Assembly: GCA_002403785.1 (NCBI GenBank) | Contig: DHIM01000232.1 | Coordinates: 433-13,533, forward strand | Source: Clostridium sp. UBA4746 | GTDB taxonomy: Bacteria > Bacillota > Clostridia > Clostridiales > Clostridiaceae | DNA length: 13,101 bases | Reading direction: 5' to 3' | Part shown: one piece after another, positions 7,285 to 13,101 of the stretch | How the letters are laid out: the number at the start of each line of letters is the position of its first letter | Position numbering within the stretch: position 1 is the first letter of the stretch | Notes under the pieces: model-generated | What the model was told of the DNA's origin: nothing | The model's database searches: none | What the model saw: only the letters and a program-made list of their open reading frames with translations | Translations under genes and position numbers: made by a program

Positions 7285-7329
7285 ATAAAAAATCACTATA
7301 GCAGCTTACGTCTAATTGCCATAGTGATT
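7285..7329 (-). terminator. Intrinsic terminator of the DUF438-hemerythrin gene
   Basis: AATCACTAT (7291-7299) pairs with ATAGTGATT (7321-7329), and on the minus strand the stem is followed by TTTTTT (7292-7287). It lies about 60 bases beyond the stop codon at 7392. The remaining bases up to the hcp promoter hold nothing else that I recognise. Confidence 0.8.
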
Positions 7330-7391
7330 ATACCTTGAGAAAATTTAAATTATGCACAATTCGCAATGGTTGATATTTAGGAACAGTTAAA

Positions 7392-8147
7392 TTATAATTT
7401 AGGGGTAAAGCCGCAATACCCTATTTCATCGCACCTTTTTTTCATATCCTGCCATATTTTCTTTCCCTTTATAGATTCTATTGCTGTAGGGTATAAAATA
7501 TAGTTTTCTTTGAATATGTGGTCTCTCATATTAAATATAATATATTTCGCGGTCTCATCTGCTTTTTCTTTAAACTCATTGAAGGTCAGTTTAGAAACGT
7601 TCTCCGCTGCCACTTTTAAAAGCTCTTTCTTGGATCTTAAATCCTCATGTTCCATTCTCATGATTCTAGTTGGACCAGTAATTTTCCTGTCTTCCATTTC
7701 AGCAAATAACACTTTTTCTTCCCTTTGGTGGTGATTTTCTGCATCTAATATATTAAATACAACAGTCTTTAATGATTCGATTTCTTCTAGACTGTTATCA
7801 TAGCTTTCAATCTTTTGGATTTTAGTATTAATTTCTTCAAGTTGTGTCAAAAATTCAAGAATTTTATCATGCTCAGCAATGAGGGTATGCACAACATGGC
7901 CCGGCTCAATTTTTGTTTTAATTTTATCAAGTTCTCCTTTTAAAACTTCCATGTGTATATCACAAAGATGTCTCAAATCTTCAGGTTTCATCCCTTTTTC
8001 TATTAAATTCTGCTCTGCAATTGAAAGTTCAATAGGGCTTATATTTGAAACAATGTCTATTGCCTCTTTTCTTATAGCTTCTGTTACGCCTTGCTGATTT
8101 AATCTTTGTAAAACTTGAGTTAATTTTTCTATTTTTTTATTATCCAT
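7392..8147 (-). CDS. DUF438 plus hemerythrin-like diiron protein (hemerythrin 1)
   Basis: 251 residues, cytoplasmic, no signal peptide. Residues 1-75 match the DUF438 helical domain (including SPIELSIAEQNLIEKGM and LCDIHMEVLKGEL). Residues about 84-220 form a hemerythrin/HHE four-helix domain with diiron ligand candidates His93, His139/His140, Glu144, His167, His210 and Glu214. A Cys-containing tail (RCDEIGYCGFTPKL) ends the protein. Hemerythrin domains bind O2 or NO, and fusions with DUF438 occur in anaerobes, often near NO-response genes. The start at 8147 is supported by AAGGAG about 10 bases upstream. Its class B promoter differs from those of its two minus-strand neighbours, so it is transcribed independently. 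The substrate is unknown: NO or O2 sensing, scavenging and cluster repair are all possible. Confidence 0.88.
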   Translation of the reverse strand: MDNKKIEKLTQVLQRLNQQGVTEAIRKEAIDIVSNISPIELSIAEQNLIEKGMKPEDLRHLCDIHMEVLKGELDKIKTKIEPGHVVHTLIAEHDKILEFLTQLEEINTKIQKIESYDNSLEEIESLKTVVFNILDAENHHQREEKVLFAEMEDRKITGPTRIMRMEHEDLRSKKELLKVAAENVSKLTFNEFKEKADETAKYIIFNMRDHIFKENYILYPTAIESIKGKKIWQDMKKRCDEIGYCGFTPKL

Positions 8148-8201
8148 TTTTAAATTCTCCTTTACAAATCTATTTTTTAGATTCTAAATTCCTATGTCTT
8201 A

Positions 8202-8243
8202 ATTCTACTTAACTTTGATTTATAAAAATGTGATTTAAATCAA
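8202..8243 (-). promoter_or_regulatory. Class B Crp/Fnr-type promoter of hemerythrin 1
   Basis: On the minus strand TTGATTTAAATCAC (8243-8230) overlaps by one base a -35 element CATTTT. After 17 bases follows the -10 box TAGAAT (8207-8202). The palindrome centre is at -41.5. The half-sites TTGAT/ATCA are FNR-like. The ric promoter shares a continuous 25-base identity with this one and the same -10 box. No clear terminator for the gene at 8427 is visible between 8244 and 8426. Confidence 0.72.
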
Positions 8244-8426
8244 AATCATAAAATGCTAATAAAAATTTATCGTATTTAAAGTCGCTTTTGACAATTATAA
8301 TCTTATGCCCATTAATTTTTATAAAACAATGGTAAAAATCATCTGACTCAAAGAAATGTTTTCTTGCGATTTTATGAATGAAAGTAGAACCTTATTAATT
8401 TATTAAATCCAAATCAAACAGTATTT

Positions 8427-8993
8427 TTAAGTTTTGGACACTATATCATACTTCCGTTCTAACATTTCTAAAACATCTATATATTCCTTTTGTAATTGAT
8501 TTTTAGTTGCCTGTGATTCAAGTTTTTCACAACTTACATTTACGTCTTCTATGTCGACTTGACTTAATTTTCTTCTAGCAAATGTATATATTAATTTATC
8601 TTCTTTTTCAATATGTCTTGTTAACAAATCACTATAACATACAGAGTTTGCTATTATATCCACTCGTGAATCTAAGTCGCCATTTTTAACTCTTAAAAGA
8701 GCTTCCTCTAAAAGCTTTATGTGTTGTCTTCCCAAATCATGTTCTATATACATTCCAGATAGGGGACCTTTCACCATATCACCTAATTGAGTTTCCATCT
8801 TCTTAAAAAGAACAATCTCTTCCTTATTATGATGATGTTTATCGGCATAATTTCTAACAAAAAGAATCATCTTTTCAAAAGATACAAAATCAACGGTATT
8901 GCTATTTAATATCTCTACGCTTAATTTCCGAAATAATTTTAATCCTCGAAAAATATATTTATGTTCATCCATCATTAGATCTATTGCATCCAT
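8427..8993 (-). CDS. Hemerythrin-domain protein (hemerythrin 2)
   Basis: 188 residues. A hemerythrin/HHE four-helix domain covers about residues 1-135, with ligand candidates His11 (MMDEHKYI), His53-His55 and Glu59 (DKHHHNKEEIVLF), His85 and His91 (IEHDLGRQH), His127 and Glu131 (TRHIEKED). A charged, coiled-coil-like tail follows (about 150-185). The start is ATG 8993, with AGGAGG at 9006-9001 spaced 7 bases away. The same frame could extend to a TTG at 9062, but that codon lies at or before the predicted transcription start, so I reject it. The role is probably binding of O2 or NO at a diiron site. Unlike hemerythrin 1 it lacks DUF438, and it has a class A promoter. It is transcribed divergently from ric. 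Confidence 0.88.
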   Translation of the reverse strand: MDAIDLMMDEHKYIFRGLKLFRKLSVEILNSNTVDFVSFEKMILFVRNYADKHHHNKEEIVLFKKMETQLGDMVKGPLSGMYIEHDLGRQHIKLLEEALLRVKNGDLDSRVDIIANSVCYSDLLTRHIEKEDKLIYTFARRKLSQVDIEDVNVSCEKLESQATKNQLQKEYIDVLEMLERKYDIVSKT

Positions 8994-9066
8994 AATTAAT
9001 CCTCCTAATTTTTCAATCCAATATTTGTTTTGAATTATAATTGATATTATAAGCTTCTTCAATAAT

Positions 9067-9108
9067 ATAATACTAGTTCTTATAACATAAAACAGTAACT
9101 TATGTTAC
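9067..9108 (-). promoter_or_regulatory. Class A Crp/Fnr-type promoter of hemerythrin 2
   Basis: On the minus strand GTAACATAAGTTAC (9108-9095) has intact GTAAC/GTTAC half-sites. It shares its last C with a weak -35 (CTGTTT), followed after 17 bases by -10 TATTAT (9072-9067). The centre is at -41.5. The bases before the -10 box read ACTAG, as in the hcp copy 1 promoter. Predicted transcription start is near 9060. Confidence 0.72.
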
Positions 9109-9224
9109 AAGTTTTTAGAATGGAAAGTGGAGTTATTTAAATTGAGAGTTTTGTTTGTTTTATCTATAAATTTATTCTTTATGAGCATACTCTTATTAGT
9201 ATATATTTTAAATATTTTTAAAAT

Positions 9225-9266
9225 TTGATTTAAATCACATTTTTATAACTAAAATAAATATAGAAT
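9225..9266 (+). promoter_or_regulatory. Class B Crp/Fnr-type promoter of ric
   Basis: TTGATTTAAATCAC (9225-9238) shares its last C with -35 CATTTT. After 17 bases comes -10 TAGAAT (9261-9266), giving a centre at -41.5. Predicted start is near 9273, with a 53-base leader. The divergent region 8994-9325 thus carries one class A site for the minus-strand gene and one class B site for the plus-strand gene, 116 bases apart. Confidence 0.75.
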
Positions 9267-9325
9267 AGAGCCATAAGAAAGCAAGAACATGTGAAAATAA
9301 TTTAAAATAAGAGGAGGAATTAATT

Positions 9326-10051
9326 ATGGAGAAAATTATAAATAAAAACCAAAGCCTTGGAGAAATAGTTTCAATTTACCCAGGTGCTGCAGAAATCTTT
9401 AATAGATATAAAATAGATTATTGTTGTGGTGGACATGATACGTTAGCAGGAGCCTTGGACGAGATAGCTTTAGACCATGACAAAATTATTCAAGAACTAA
9501 ATAATGAGTATGAGAAGTTTATAAAAAGTAATTCAGAGTATAAAGACTGGAGAAAGGAAAAGCCTTCAGCCTTAATACGACACATAGTAAAAACTCATCA
9601 TGAATTTACAAAAAAACAGCTTAAAGAAATAGATACACTATTATTTAAAGTACTAAAGGTGCATTTTAAGCTTCATAGTGAAGAACTATTAAAGGTTCAT
9701 AGAAATTTTGGGTCATTGAAAATAGAGCTTGAAGAGCACCTTATTAAAGAAGAAGAGATTCTGTTTCCCCTTATTGAAAATTTTGAAATAACAAAAGATG
9801 ACAGTATATTATCAAGAATACATCAGGTAATAAAGGATACCGAGAATGAGCATGACGCCGCTGGAAATATAATTAAAGAACTAGAGAAGATAACCAGAGA
9901 TTTTAATGCGCCAGAAGGGGCTTGTACCTCTTTCAAACTTGTATATACAAAACTTCATGACTTAGAGAAAGATCTATTTATTCATATTTACCTGGAAAAC
10001 AGTGTTTTGTTTAATATGCTTCAACAGAAAAAGGGTTGTTCTATTAATTAA
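9326..10051 (+). CDS. ric: Iron-sulfur cluster repair diiron protein (Ric/ScdA/YtfE family)
   Basis: 241 residues, cytoplasmic. Residues 6-45 form the ScdA N-terminal domain (IVSIYPGAAEIFNRYKIDYCCGG) with the signature pair Cys33-Cys34. Residues about 80-235 form the hemerythrin-like diiron domain with ligand candidates His86/His91/His92, His138, Glu142, His176, His211 or His220, and Glu224. The length fits the family (about 220-245). Ric proteins restore iron-sulfur or diiron centres damaged by NO or oxidants, and E. coli YtfE also acts on nitrosyl-iron. GGAGG at 9313-9317 lies 8 bases before ATG 9326. It is a single gene under a class B promoter. No clear terminator follows; the opposing nitrite/sulfite reductase remnant ends 17 bases downstream. 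Confidence 0.95.
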   Translation: MEKIINKNQSLGEIVSIYPGAAEIFNRYKIDYCCGGHDTLAGALDEIALDHDKIIQELNNEYEKFIKSNSEYKDWRKEKPSALIRHIVKTHHEFTKKQLKEIDTLLFKVLKVHFKLHSEELLKVHRNFGSLKIELEEHLIKEEEILFPLIENFEITKDDSILSRIHQVIKDTENEHDAAGNIIKELEKITRDFNAPEGACTSFKLVYTKLHDLEKDLFIHIYLENSVLFNMLQQKKGCSIN

Positions 10052-10068
10052 TTATACCTATGAAAAAA

Positions 10069-10590
10069 TTAAGAGTGAATTTTAGAAAAATGTATTATGG
10101 ATTTCATGTTTTTCTTGTAAGTTTTTATGACGAGAATGGTGTGCCCAATGAGATGTATTTCCAAATATCTTTTAGATGTGGAAAACCATTCTTTACCTGT
10201 ACATGCCACTGAATGACCAATAAATGGGCGTGGTGCAGGTGAAAAGTTTTTAAGTATTGGCTCATTTAATATAGCTGGGATTAGCTCATTTGTAACTCCC
10301 GAAATGATAAGATTTTGAGACAGTGTTGTTCTAATGTTACTGTCTCCATATTTCTCTGAAATTCTAGCTAGTTCAAAAAATTGATCCGCATTAAGCTCCC
10401 CAAAAGGAACATTAATACCGATGTAGTTTTTATCTAATTGCTTTTGCGTATGAACTCCATAAAAATATGCTGCGTTCCAGTTTGCGAGCCTATCTTCACC
10501 TAAGCTTTGCATGTCACCTATTAGTTCTAGTAGTTTTTCCTGGAATTTATCTGTGCCCCAGTCTTCAATTAGGAATTTAAAGAAAATTCA
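10069..10590 (-). pseudogene. Ferredoxin-dependent nitrite/sulfite reductase, middle fragment
   Basis: From 10587 downward the frame reads KFLIEDWGTDKF, then NWNAAYFYGV, YIGINVPFGELNADQFFELARISEKYGDSNIRTT and NEPILKNFSPAPRPFIG, up to ACTGKE. This is the middle of NirA/SIR-type enzymes, spanning the end of the first and start of the second repeat. The siroheme/4Fe-4S cysteines of the C-terminal half are missing: after GKE the sequence (WFSTSKRYLEIHL and onward) no longer resembles the family. Upstream, a TGA at 10590-10588 interrupts the frame, preceded in frame by a basic stretch (EKLERRRKSPSDVF) that may be a scrap of the original N-terminus. The fragment is not functional. It shows that a nitrite or sulfite reductase once lay between ric and hcp copy 2. 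Confidence 0.82.
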
Positions 10591-10723
10591 TACATCCGTT
10601 ACTGTAAAATTAAAGACATCTGAAGGAGATTTACGCCGCCTCTCAAGTTTTTCTTTATTTTAGTATGTTCTCTAATAGTTATTTTTGCTGATTATATTAT
10701 AAATGATTAAGCTGAAATAAGAT

Positions 10724-10776
10724 GTGATTAGAATCACCTTTAGAAGTAGACTGAAATAATTAGTGATGTGTATATT
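10724..10776 (+). promoter_or_regulatory. Class B site and promoter of hcp copy 2
   Basis: The palindrome GTGATTAGAATCAC (10724-10737) has class B half-sites. At the class II distance the would-be -10 (TTAGTG) is poor. A better promoter is TAGACT (10747-10752), 18 bases, TATATT (10771-10776), which places the palindrome centre at about -52.5, one helical turn further upstream than in the other five. Predicted start is near 10783, giving a leader of about 54 bases. Confidence 0.55.
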
Positions 10777-10836
10777 TATATTAAGAAAGTAAACACTAAT
10801 AGATGGAATATATCTAAAAAATTAGGAGGGTTACAT

Positions 10837-12483
10837 ATGCAAGGGAAAATGTTTTGTTTTCAATGTGAACAAACTTTCGGAGGAAAAGGATGTACCAAAG
10901 TAGGGGTCTGTGGAAAAACACCAGAGATTGCAGCAATGCAGGATTTGCTCATTTATCAGCTAAAGGGAATAAGCTGTTATGCTGCTAAACTTTTGGCCAA
11001 AGGTGAAAAACTTGATAAGTCGTGGGTTTCATTTATTGAGAATTCATTATTTATGACATTAACTAATGTAAATTTTGATCCTGAATCTCACATGGATATG
11101 CTTAAAAGATCACAAGTGATAAAAGAAGACGCTAGAAAAAAAGCTTCAGGGGAAAAAGTAAATGCTGAAGAAGCTATATATAATTTAAGTGATACAAAAG
11201 AACAAATCCTTGAAGATGCTAAAAAAGCAGGAGTTATGTATGATCAAGATTTAGATGCTGATATTCGATCCGTTCGTGAAACTATAAAATATGGACTAAA
11301 AGGGATTGCAGCATATGCACATCAAGCTAGGTTTATTAAGTATAACAGTGATGAGGTAGATGATTTTTATTTTATAGCTTTAGCAGTATTAACTGATGAT
11401 AGCTTAAATCTTCAAGACCTTATCAAGTACTTAGTTAAAACTGGAGAGATGAGCGTTAAGGTTATGGAGGTATTAGATAAAGCCAATAATGAGAAATACA
11501 ATTCTCCAACACCTACAAAGGTTAATGTAAACATTAAAAAGGGACCATTTATAGTAGTTTCGGGCCATGACTTAAGGGACCTTGAAATGCTACTTGAGCA
11601 AACAGAAGGCAAGGGGATAAATGTTTATACTCATGGTGAAATGTTACCTTCACATGGATATCCTAAGTTAAATAAATATAAACATTTAGTAGGCAACTTT
11701 GGTAGCGCATGGCAAAATCAACAAAAAGAATTTGATGGTATACCTGGCTGTATTTTAATGACAACAAACTGCTTAATGAAACCAAGGGATTCTTATAAAG
11801 ATAGAATTTTTTCTACAAGTGTTGTTGGTTGGGATGGCATAAAACATATATCTAATGATGAAAATGGTTATAAGGATTTCTCTGAAATAATAAATAAAGC
11901 TCTAGAACTTGGTGGATTCGAAAAAGATGAGGAAGTTAAGGAAATAACAGTAGGATTTGGTCATGAAGCAACGTTAAGTCATGCAAGTGAAATAGTTAGT
12001 GCTGTTAAAGAAGGAAAGATCAGGCACTTCTTCTTAATTGGAGGATGTGACGGTGCAAGACCAGGAAGAAATTATTACACCGAATTTGCAGAGCAGGTTC
12101 CAAAAGATTGTATTATTCTTACTTTAGCTTGTGGAAAATATCGTTTTAATAAATTAGAGTTTGGTGAAGTGGCAGGACTTCCAAGACTACTCGATGTAGG
12201 TCAATGTAACGATGCATATTCTGCTGTTAGAATTGCTCTAGCATTAGCTGATGCATTTGAATGCGGAATTAATGATCTACCACTTGCAAAAATTATAAGT
12301 TGGTATGAACAGAAAGCTGTTGCTGACTTATTGGCGTTATTATCACTGGGGGTAAAAGGAATTTACCTTGGACCAACTTTACCAGCTTTCTTAAGTCCTA
12401 ATGTTTTACAATTTCTAGTTGACACTTTTGATCTTAGACATATAAGCAATCCAGAAGACGATTTAAAACGTATATTAGGATAA
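10837..12483 (+). CDS. hcp: Hybrid cluster protein, copy 2
   Basis: 548 residues. The N-terminal cubane cysteines are Cys7, Cys10, Cys19 and Cys25 (Cx2Cx8Cx5C). Hybrid-cluster ligands are His244, Glu268, Cys312, Cys404 (GGCDG, persulfide), Cys432, Cys457, Glu491 and Lys493, all present. As with copy 1, the expected role is reduction or handling of NO, hydroxylamine and S-nitrosothiols in anaerobic cytoplasm. The start ATG 10837 has AGGAGGG six bases upstream. The frame opens earlier, at 10768, but that extension crosses the promoter and ribosome binding site and lacks its own, so it is rejected. It differs from copy 1 throughout, especially at residues 90-135 and 355-370, and it uses a class B promoter where copy 1 uses class A. 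Confidence 0.97.
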   Translation: MQGKMFCFQCEQTFGGKGCTKVGVCGKTPEIAAMQDLLIYQLKGISCYAAKLLAKGEKLDKSWVSFIENSLFMTLTNVNFDPESHMDMLKRSQVIKEDARKKASGEKVNAEEAIYNLSDTKEQILEDAKKAGVMYDQDLDADIRSVRETIKYGLKGIAAYAHQARFIKYNSDEVDDFYFIALAVLTDDSLNLQDLIKYLVKTGEMSVKVMEVLDKANNEKYNSPTPTKVNVNIKKGPFIVVSGHDLRDLEMLLEQTEGKGINVYTHGEMLPSHGYPKLNKYKHLVGNFGSAWQNQQKEFDGIPGCILMTTNCLMKPRDSYKDRIFSTSVVGWDGIKHISNDENGYKDFSEIINKALELGGFEKDEEVKEITVGFGHEATLSHASEIVSAVKEGKIRHFFLIGGCDGARPGRNYYTEFAEQVPKDCIILTLACGKYRFNKLEFGEVAGLPRLLDVGQCNDAYSAVRIALALADAFECGINDLPLAKIISWYEQKAVADLLALLSLGVKGIYLGPTLPAFLSPNVLQFLVDTFDLRHISNPEDDLKRILG

Positions 12484-12502
12484 ATTAATATATTAAATTA
12501 AT

Positions 12503-12548
12503 AATAATAAAGCTTAAGATTGTGAAAATAATTTTAAGCTTTATTATT
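12503..12548 (+). terminator. Intrinsic terminator of hcp copy 2
   Basis: Perfect 15-bp stem (12503-12517 with 12534-12548) around a 16-nt loop, 20 bases after the stop codon. The descending arm ends in TTTATTATT, not a pure T-run, so efficiency is uncertain. Confidence 0.65.
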
Positions 12549-12606
12549 TCAGATTTTGAGATAATCAGTTCCAAGTAATGTTATACGTTTAATCAATATT
12601 TTTTTA

Positions 12607-12620
12607 TTGACCTGGATCAG
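12607..12620 (+). promoter_or_regulatory. Degenerate class B-like half palindrome upstream of fprA
   Basis: TTGACCTGGATCAG matches the FNR-like pattern TTGAT-N4-ATCAA at 8 of 10 defined positions. It lies about 97 bases before the predicted fprA transcription start, too far for class II activation. It may be a relic or an upstream site giving the fprA promoter input from both regulators. Confidence 0.3.
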
Positions 12621-12662
12621 TTTTTTATTCTTTAATTCTTCTCATAATAGGAATTCACTCTA

Positions 12663-12704
12663 GTAACATATGTTACCGACAATATAATTATTAATTAGTA
12701 TACT
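12663..12704 (+). promoter_or_regulatory. Class A Crp/Fnr-type promoter of fprA
   Basis: The perfect palindrome GTAACATATGTTAC (12663-12676) shares its last C with -35 CCGACA (12676-12681). After 17 bases comes -10 TATACT (12699-12704), giving a centre at -41.5. From three bases before the palindrome to the end of the -10 region it matches the hcp copy 1 promoter with only four differences, all in the spacer. Predicted start is near 12711, leaving a long leader of about 268 bases before fprA. Confidence 0.75.
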
Positions 12705-12778
12705 AGCATTTAACACAAGAGAGTATAGCGCTTACTCCAGTAACGATCTTAAATGCTTTTGGTATTTCGTTGCTTTCA

Positions 12779-12904
12779 ATGGGTTGCATTGATGAAACTA
12801 AGGCTACAAATGTATCAATAGACGAAGATGAGGTTGATTTATCTAATATATCTGTGGAGAAGTTGTTAGATTATACTAAAAAACATGATTTAAATAATAA
12901 ATGA
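12779..12904 (+). CDS. Short ORF in the fprA leader, unrecognised
   Basis: ATG 12779 opens a 41-codon acidic frame (MGCIDETKATNVSIDEDEVD at its start, a Lys-rich helical end) ending at TGA 12902-12904. The same frame is open back to 12707 (…LTPVTILNAFGISLLS), but no start codon there has a ribosome binding site, and ATG 12779 has none either. It may be the decayed first gene of the fprA transcript or an untranslated leader. I do not recognise a family. After it, a hairpin with 8-bp arms (12920-12927 with 12940-12947) lies shortly before the fprA ribosome binding site. Confidence 0.3.
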   Translation: MGCIDETKATNVSIDEDEVDLSNISVEKLLDYTKKHDLNNK

Positions 12905-12978
12905 AGAAAGTTACATTACAAGATATTCATCTTCAAAATAATATCTTATTTAAAAAAACATAAGAAAGGGTGGTATTT

Positions 12979-13101
12979 ATGTCTTTTAAAATTAACGATA
13001 AAGTTACTTGGGTTGGAAAAATAGATTGGGAAATAAGAGATTATCATGGTAAAGAGTACTCTACACATAAGGGTACCTCTTATAATTCATATTTAGTTAG
13101 A
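12979..13101 (+). CDS. fprA: Flavo-diiron protein (A-type flavoprotein), N-terminal part
   Basis: The first 41 residues (MSFKINDKVTWVGKIDWEIR, then YHGKEYSTHKGTSYNSYLVR) match the start of clostridial FprA flavo-diiron proteins; the gene continues beyond the window. Full-length members have a metallo-beta-lactamase-fold diiron domain and a flavodoxin domain with FMN, and reduce O2 to water or NO to N2O in the cytoplasm. The metal ligands lie beyond the window edge and cannot be checked. The ribosome binding site AAAGGGTGG (12965-12973) is well spaced for ATG 12979. A class A promoter identical in layout to that of hcp copy 1 lies upstream, which supports a role in NO or oxygen defence. Confidence 0.9.
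   Translation, partial: MSFKINDKVTWVGKIDWEIRDYHGKEYSTHKGTSYNSYLVR

Noticed and set aside
8994..9062. N-terminal extension of hemerythrin 2 to a TTG at 9062
   Set aside because: The TTG lies at or upstream of the predicted transcription start, and the extension includes the AGGAGG site of the ATG at 8993.
10768..10836. 23-residue N-terminal extension of hcp copy 2
   Set aside because: It covers the promoter region and the AGGAGGG site. Hcp proteins begin a few residues before the first cysteine, as the start at 10837 gives.

Overview
The base composition is strongly AT-rich, with AGGAGG-type ribosome binding sites and codon use typical of low-GC Firmicutes. Together with the proteins present (two clostridial-type hybrid cluster proteins, Ric, a flavo-diiron protein start, an AsrC remnant), this points to an anaerobic Clostridium-like bacterium. 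I cannot name the species.

Left part, about 1-4000: a loosely packed, partly decayed accessory stretch. It holds AT-rich DNA with hairpins and short repeats, the 3' half of a tRNA-Ser-like gene followed by a strong terminator, and a 5'-truncated IS1182-family transposase. These are followed by a small NlpC/P60 cell-wall hydrolase with a fibronectin-III scrap behind it, a two-ORF cassette of unknown function joined by an ATGA overlap, and a small conserved hypothetical resembling DUF6514.

Middle, about 4000-5200: a chimeric, broken gene. The sensor domain of a Crp/Fnr-family regulator, without its DNA-binding domain, runs in frame into an anaerobic sulfite reductase subunit C gene. The asrC part has an internal deletion and two in-frame TAA codons.

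Right part, about 5300-13101: a nitrosative-stress and iron-sulfur-repair block. In order it contains hcp copy 1 (minus), a DUF438-hemerythrin protein (minus), a second hemerythrin-like protein (minus), ric (plus), a nitrite/sulfite reductase remnant (minus), hcp copy 2 (plus) and the first 41 codons of a flavo-diiron protein, fprA (plus). From family knowledge, flavo-diiron proteins and Hcp remove NO or hydroxylamine-type species, Ric repairs damaged iron-sulfur or diiron centres, and hemerythrin domains bind O2 or NO at diiron sites.

The most interesting feature is regulatory. Six promoters in this block each carry a Crp/Fnr-type palindrome, and the palindromes fall into two sequence classes. 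Class A (GTAAC-N4-GTTAC) precedes hcp copy 1, hemerythrin 2 and fprA. Class B (TGATT-NN-AATCA) precedes hemerythrin 1, ric and hcp copy 2. In five of the six the palindrome centre lies exactly at -41.5 relative to a recognisable -10 box, the geometry of a class II activator. Each paralogous pair (hcp/hcp, hemerythrin/hemerythrin) is split between the two classes. The only regulator gene visible in the window is the broken Crp/Fnr fragment, so any working regulators must be encoded elsewhere.
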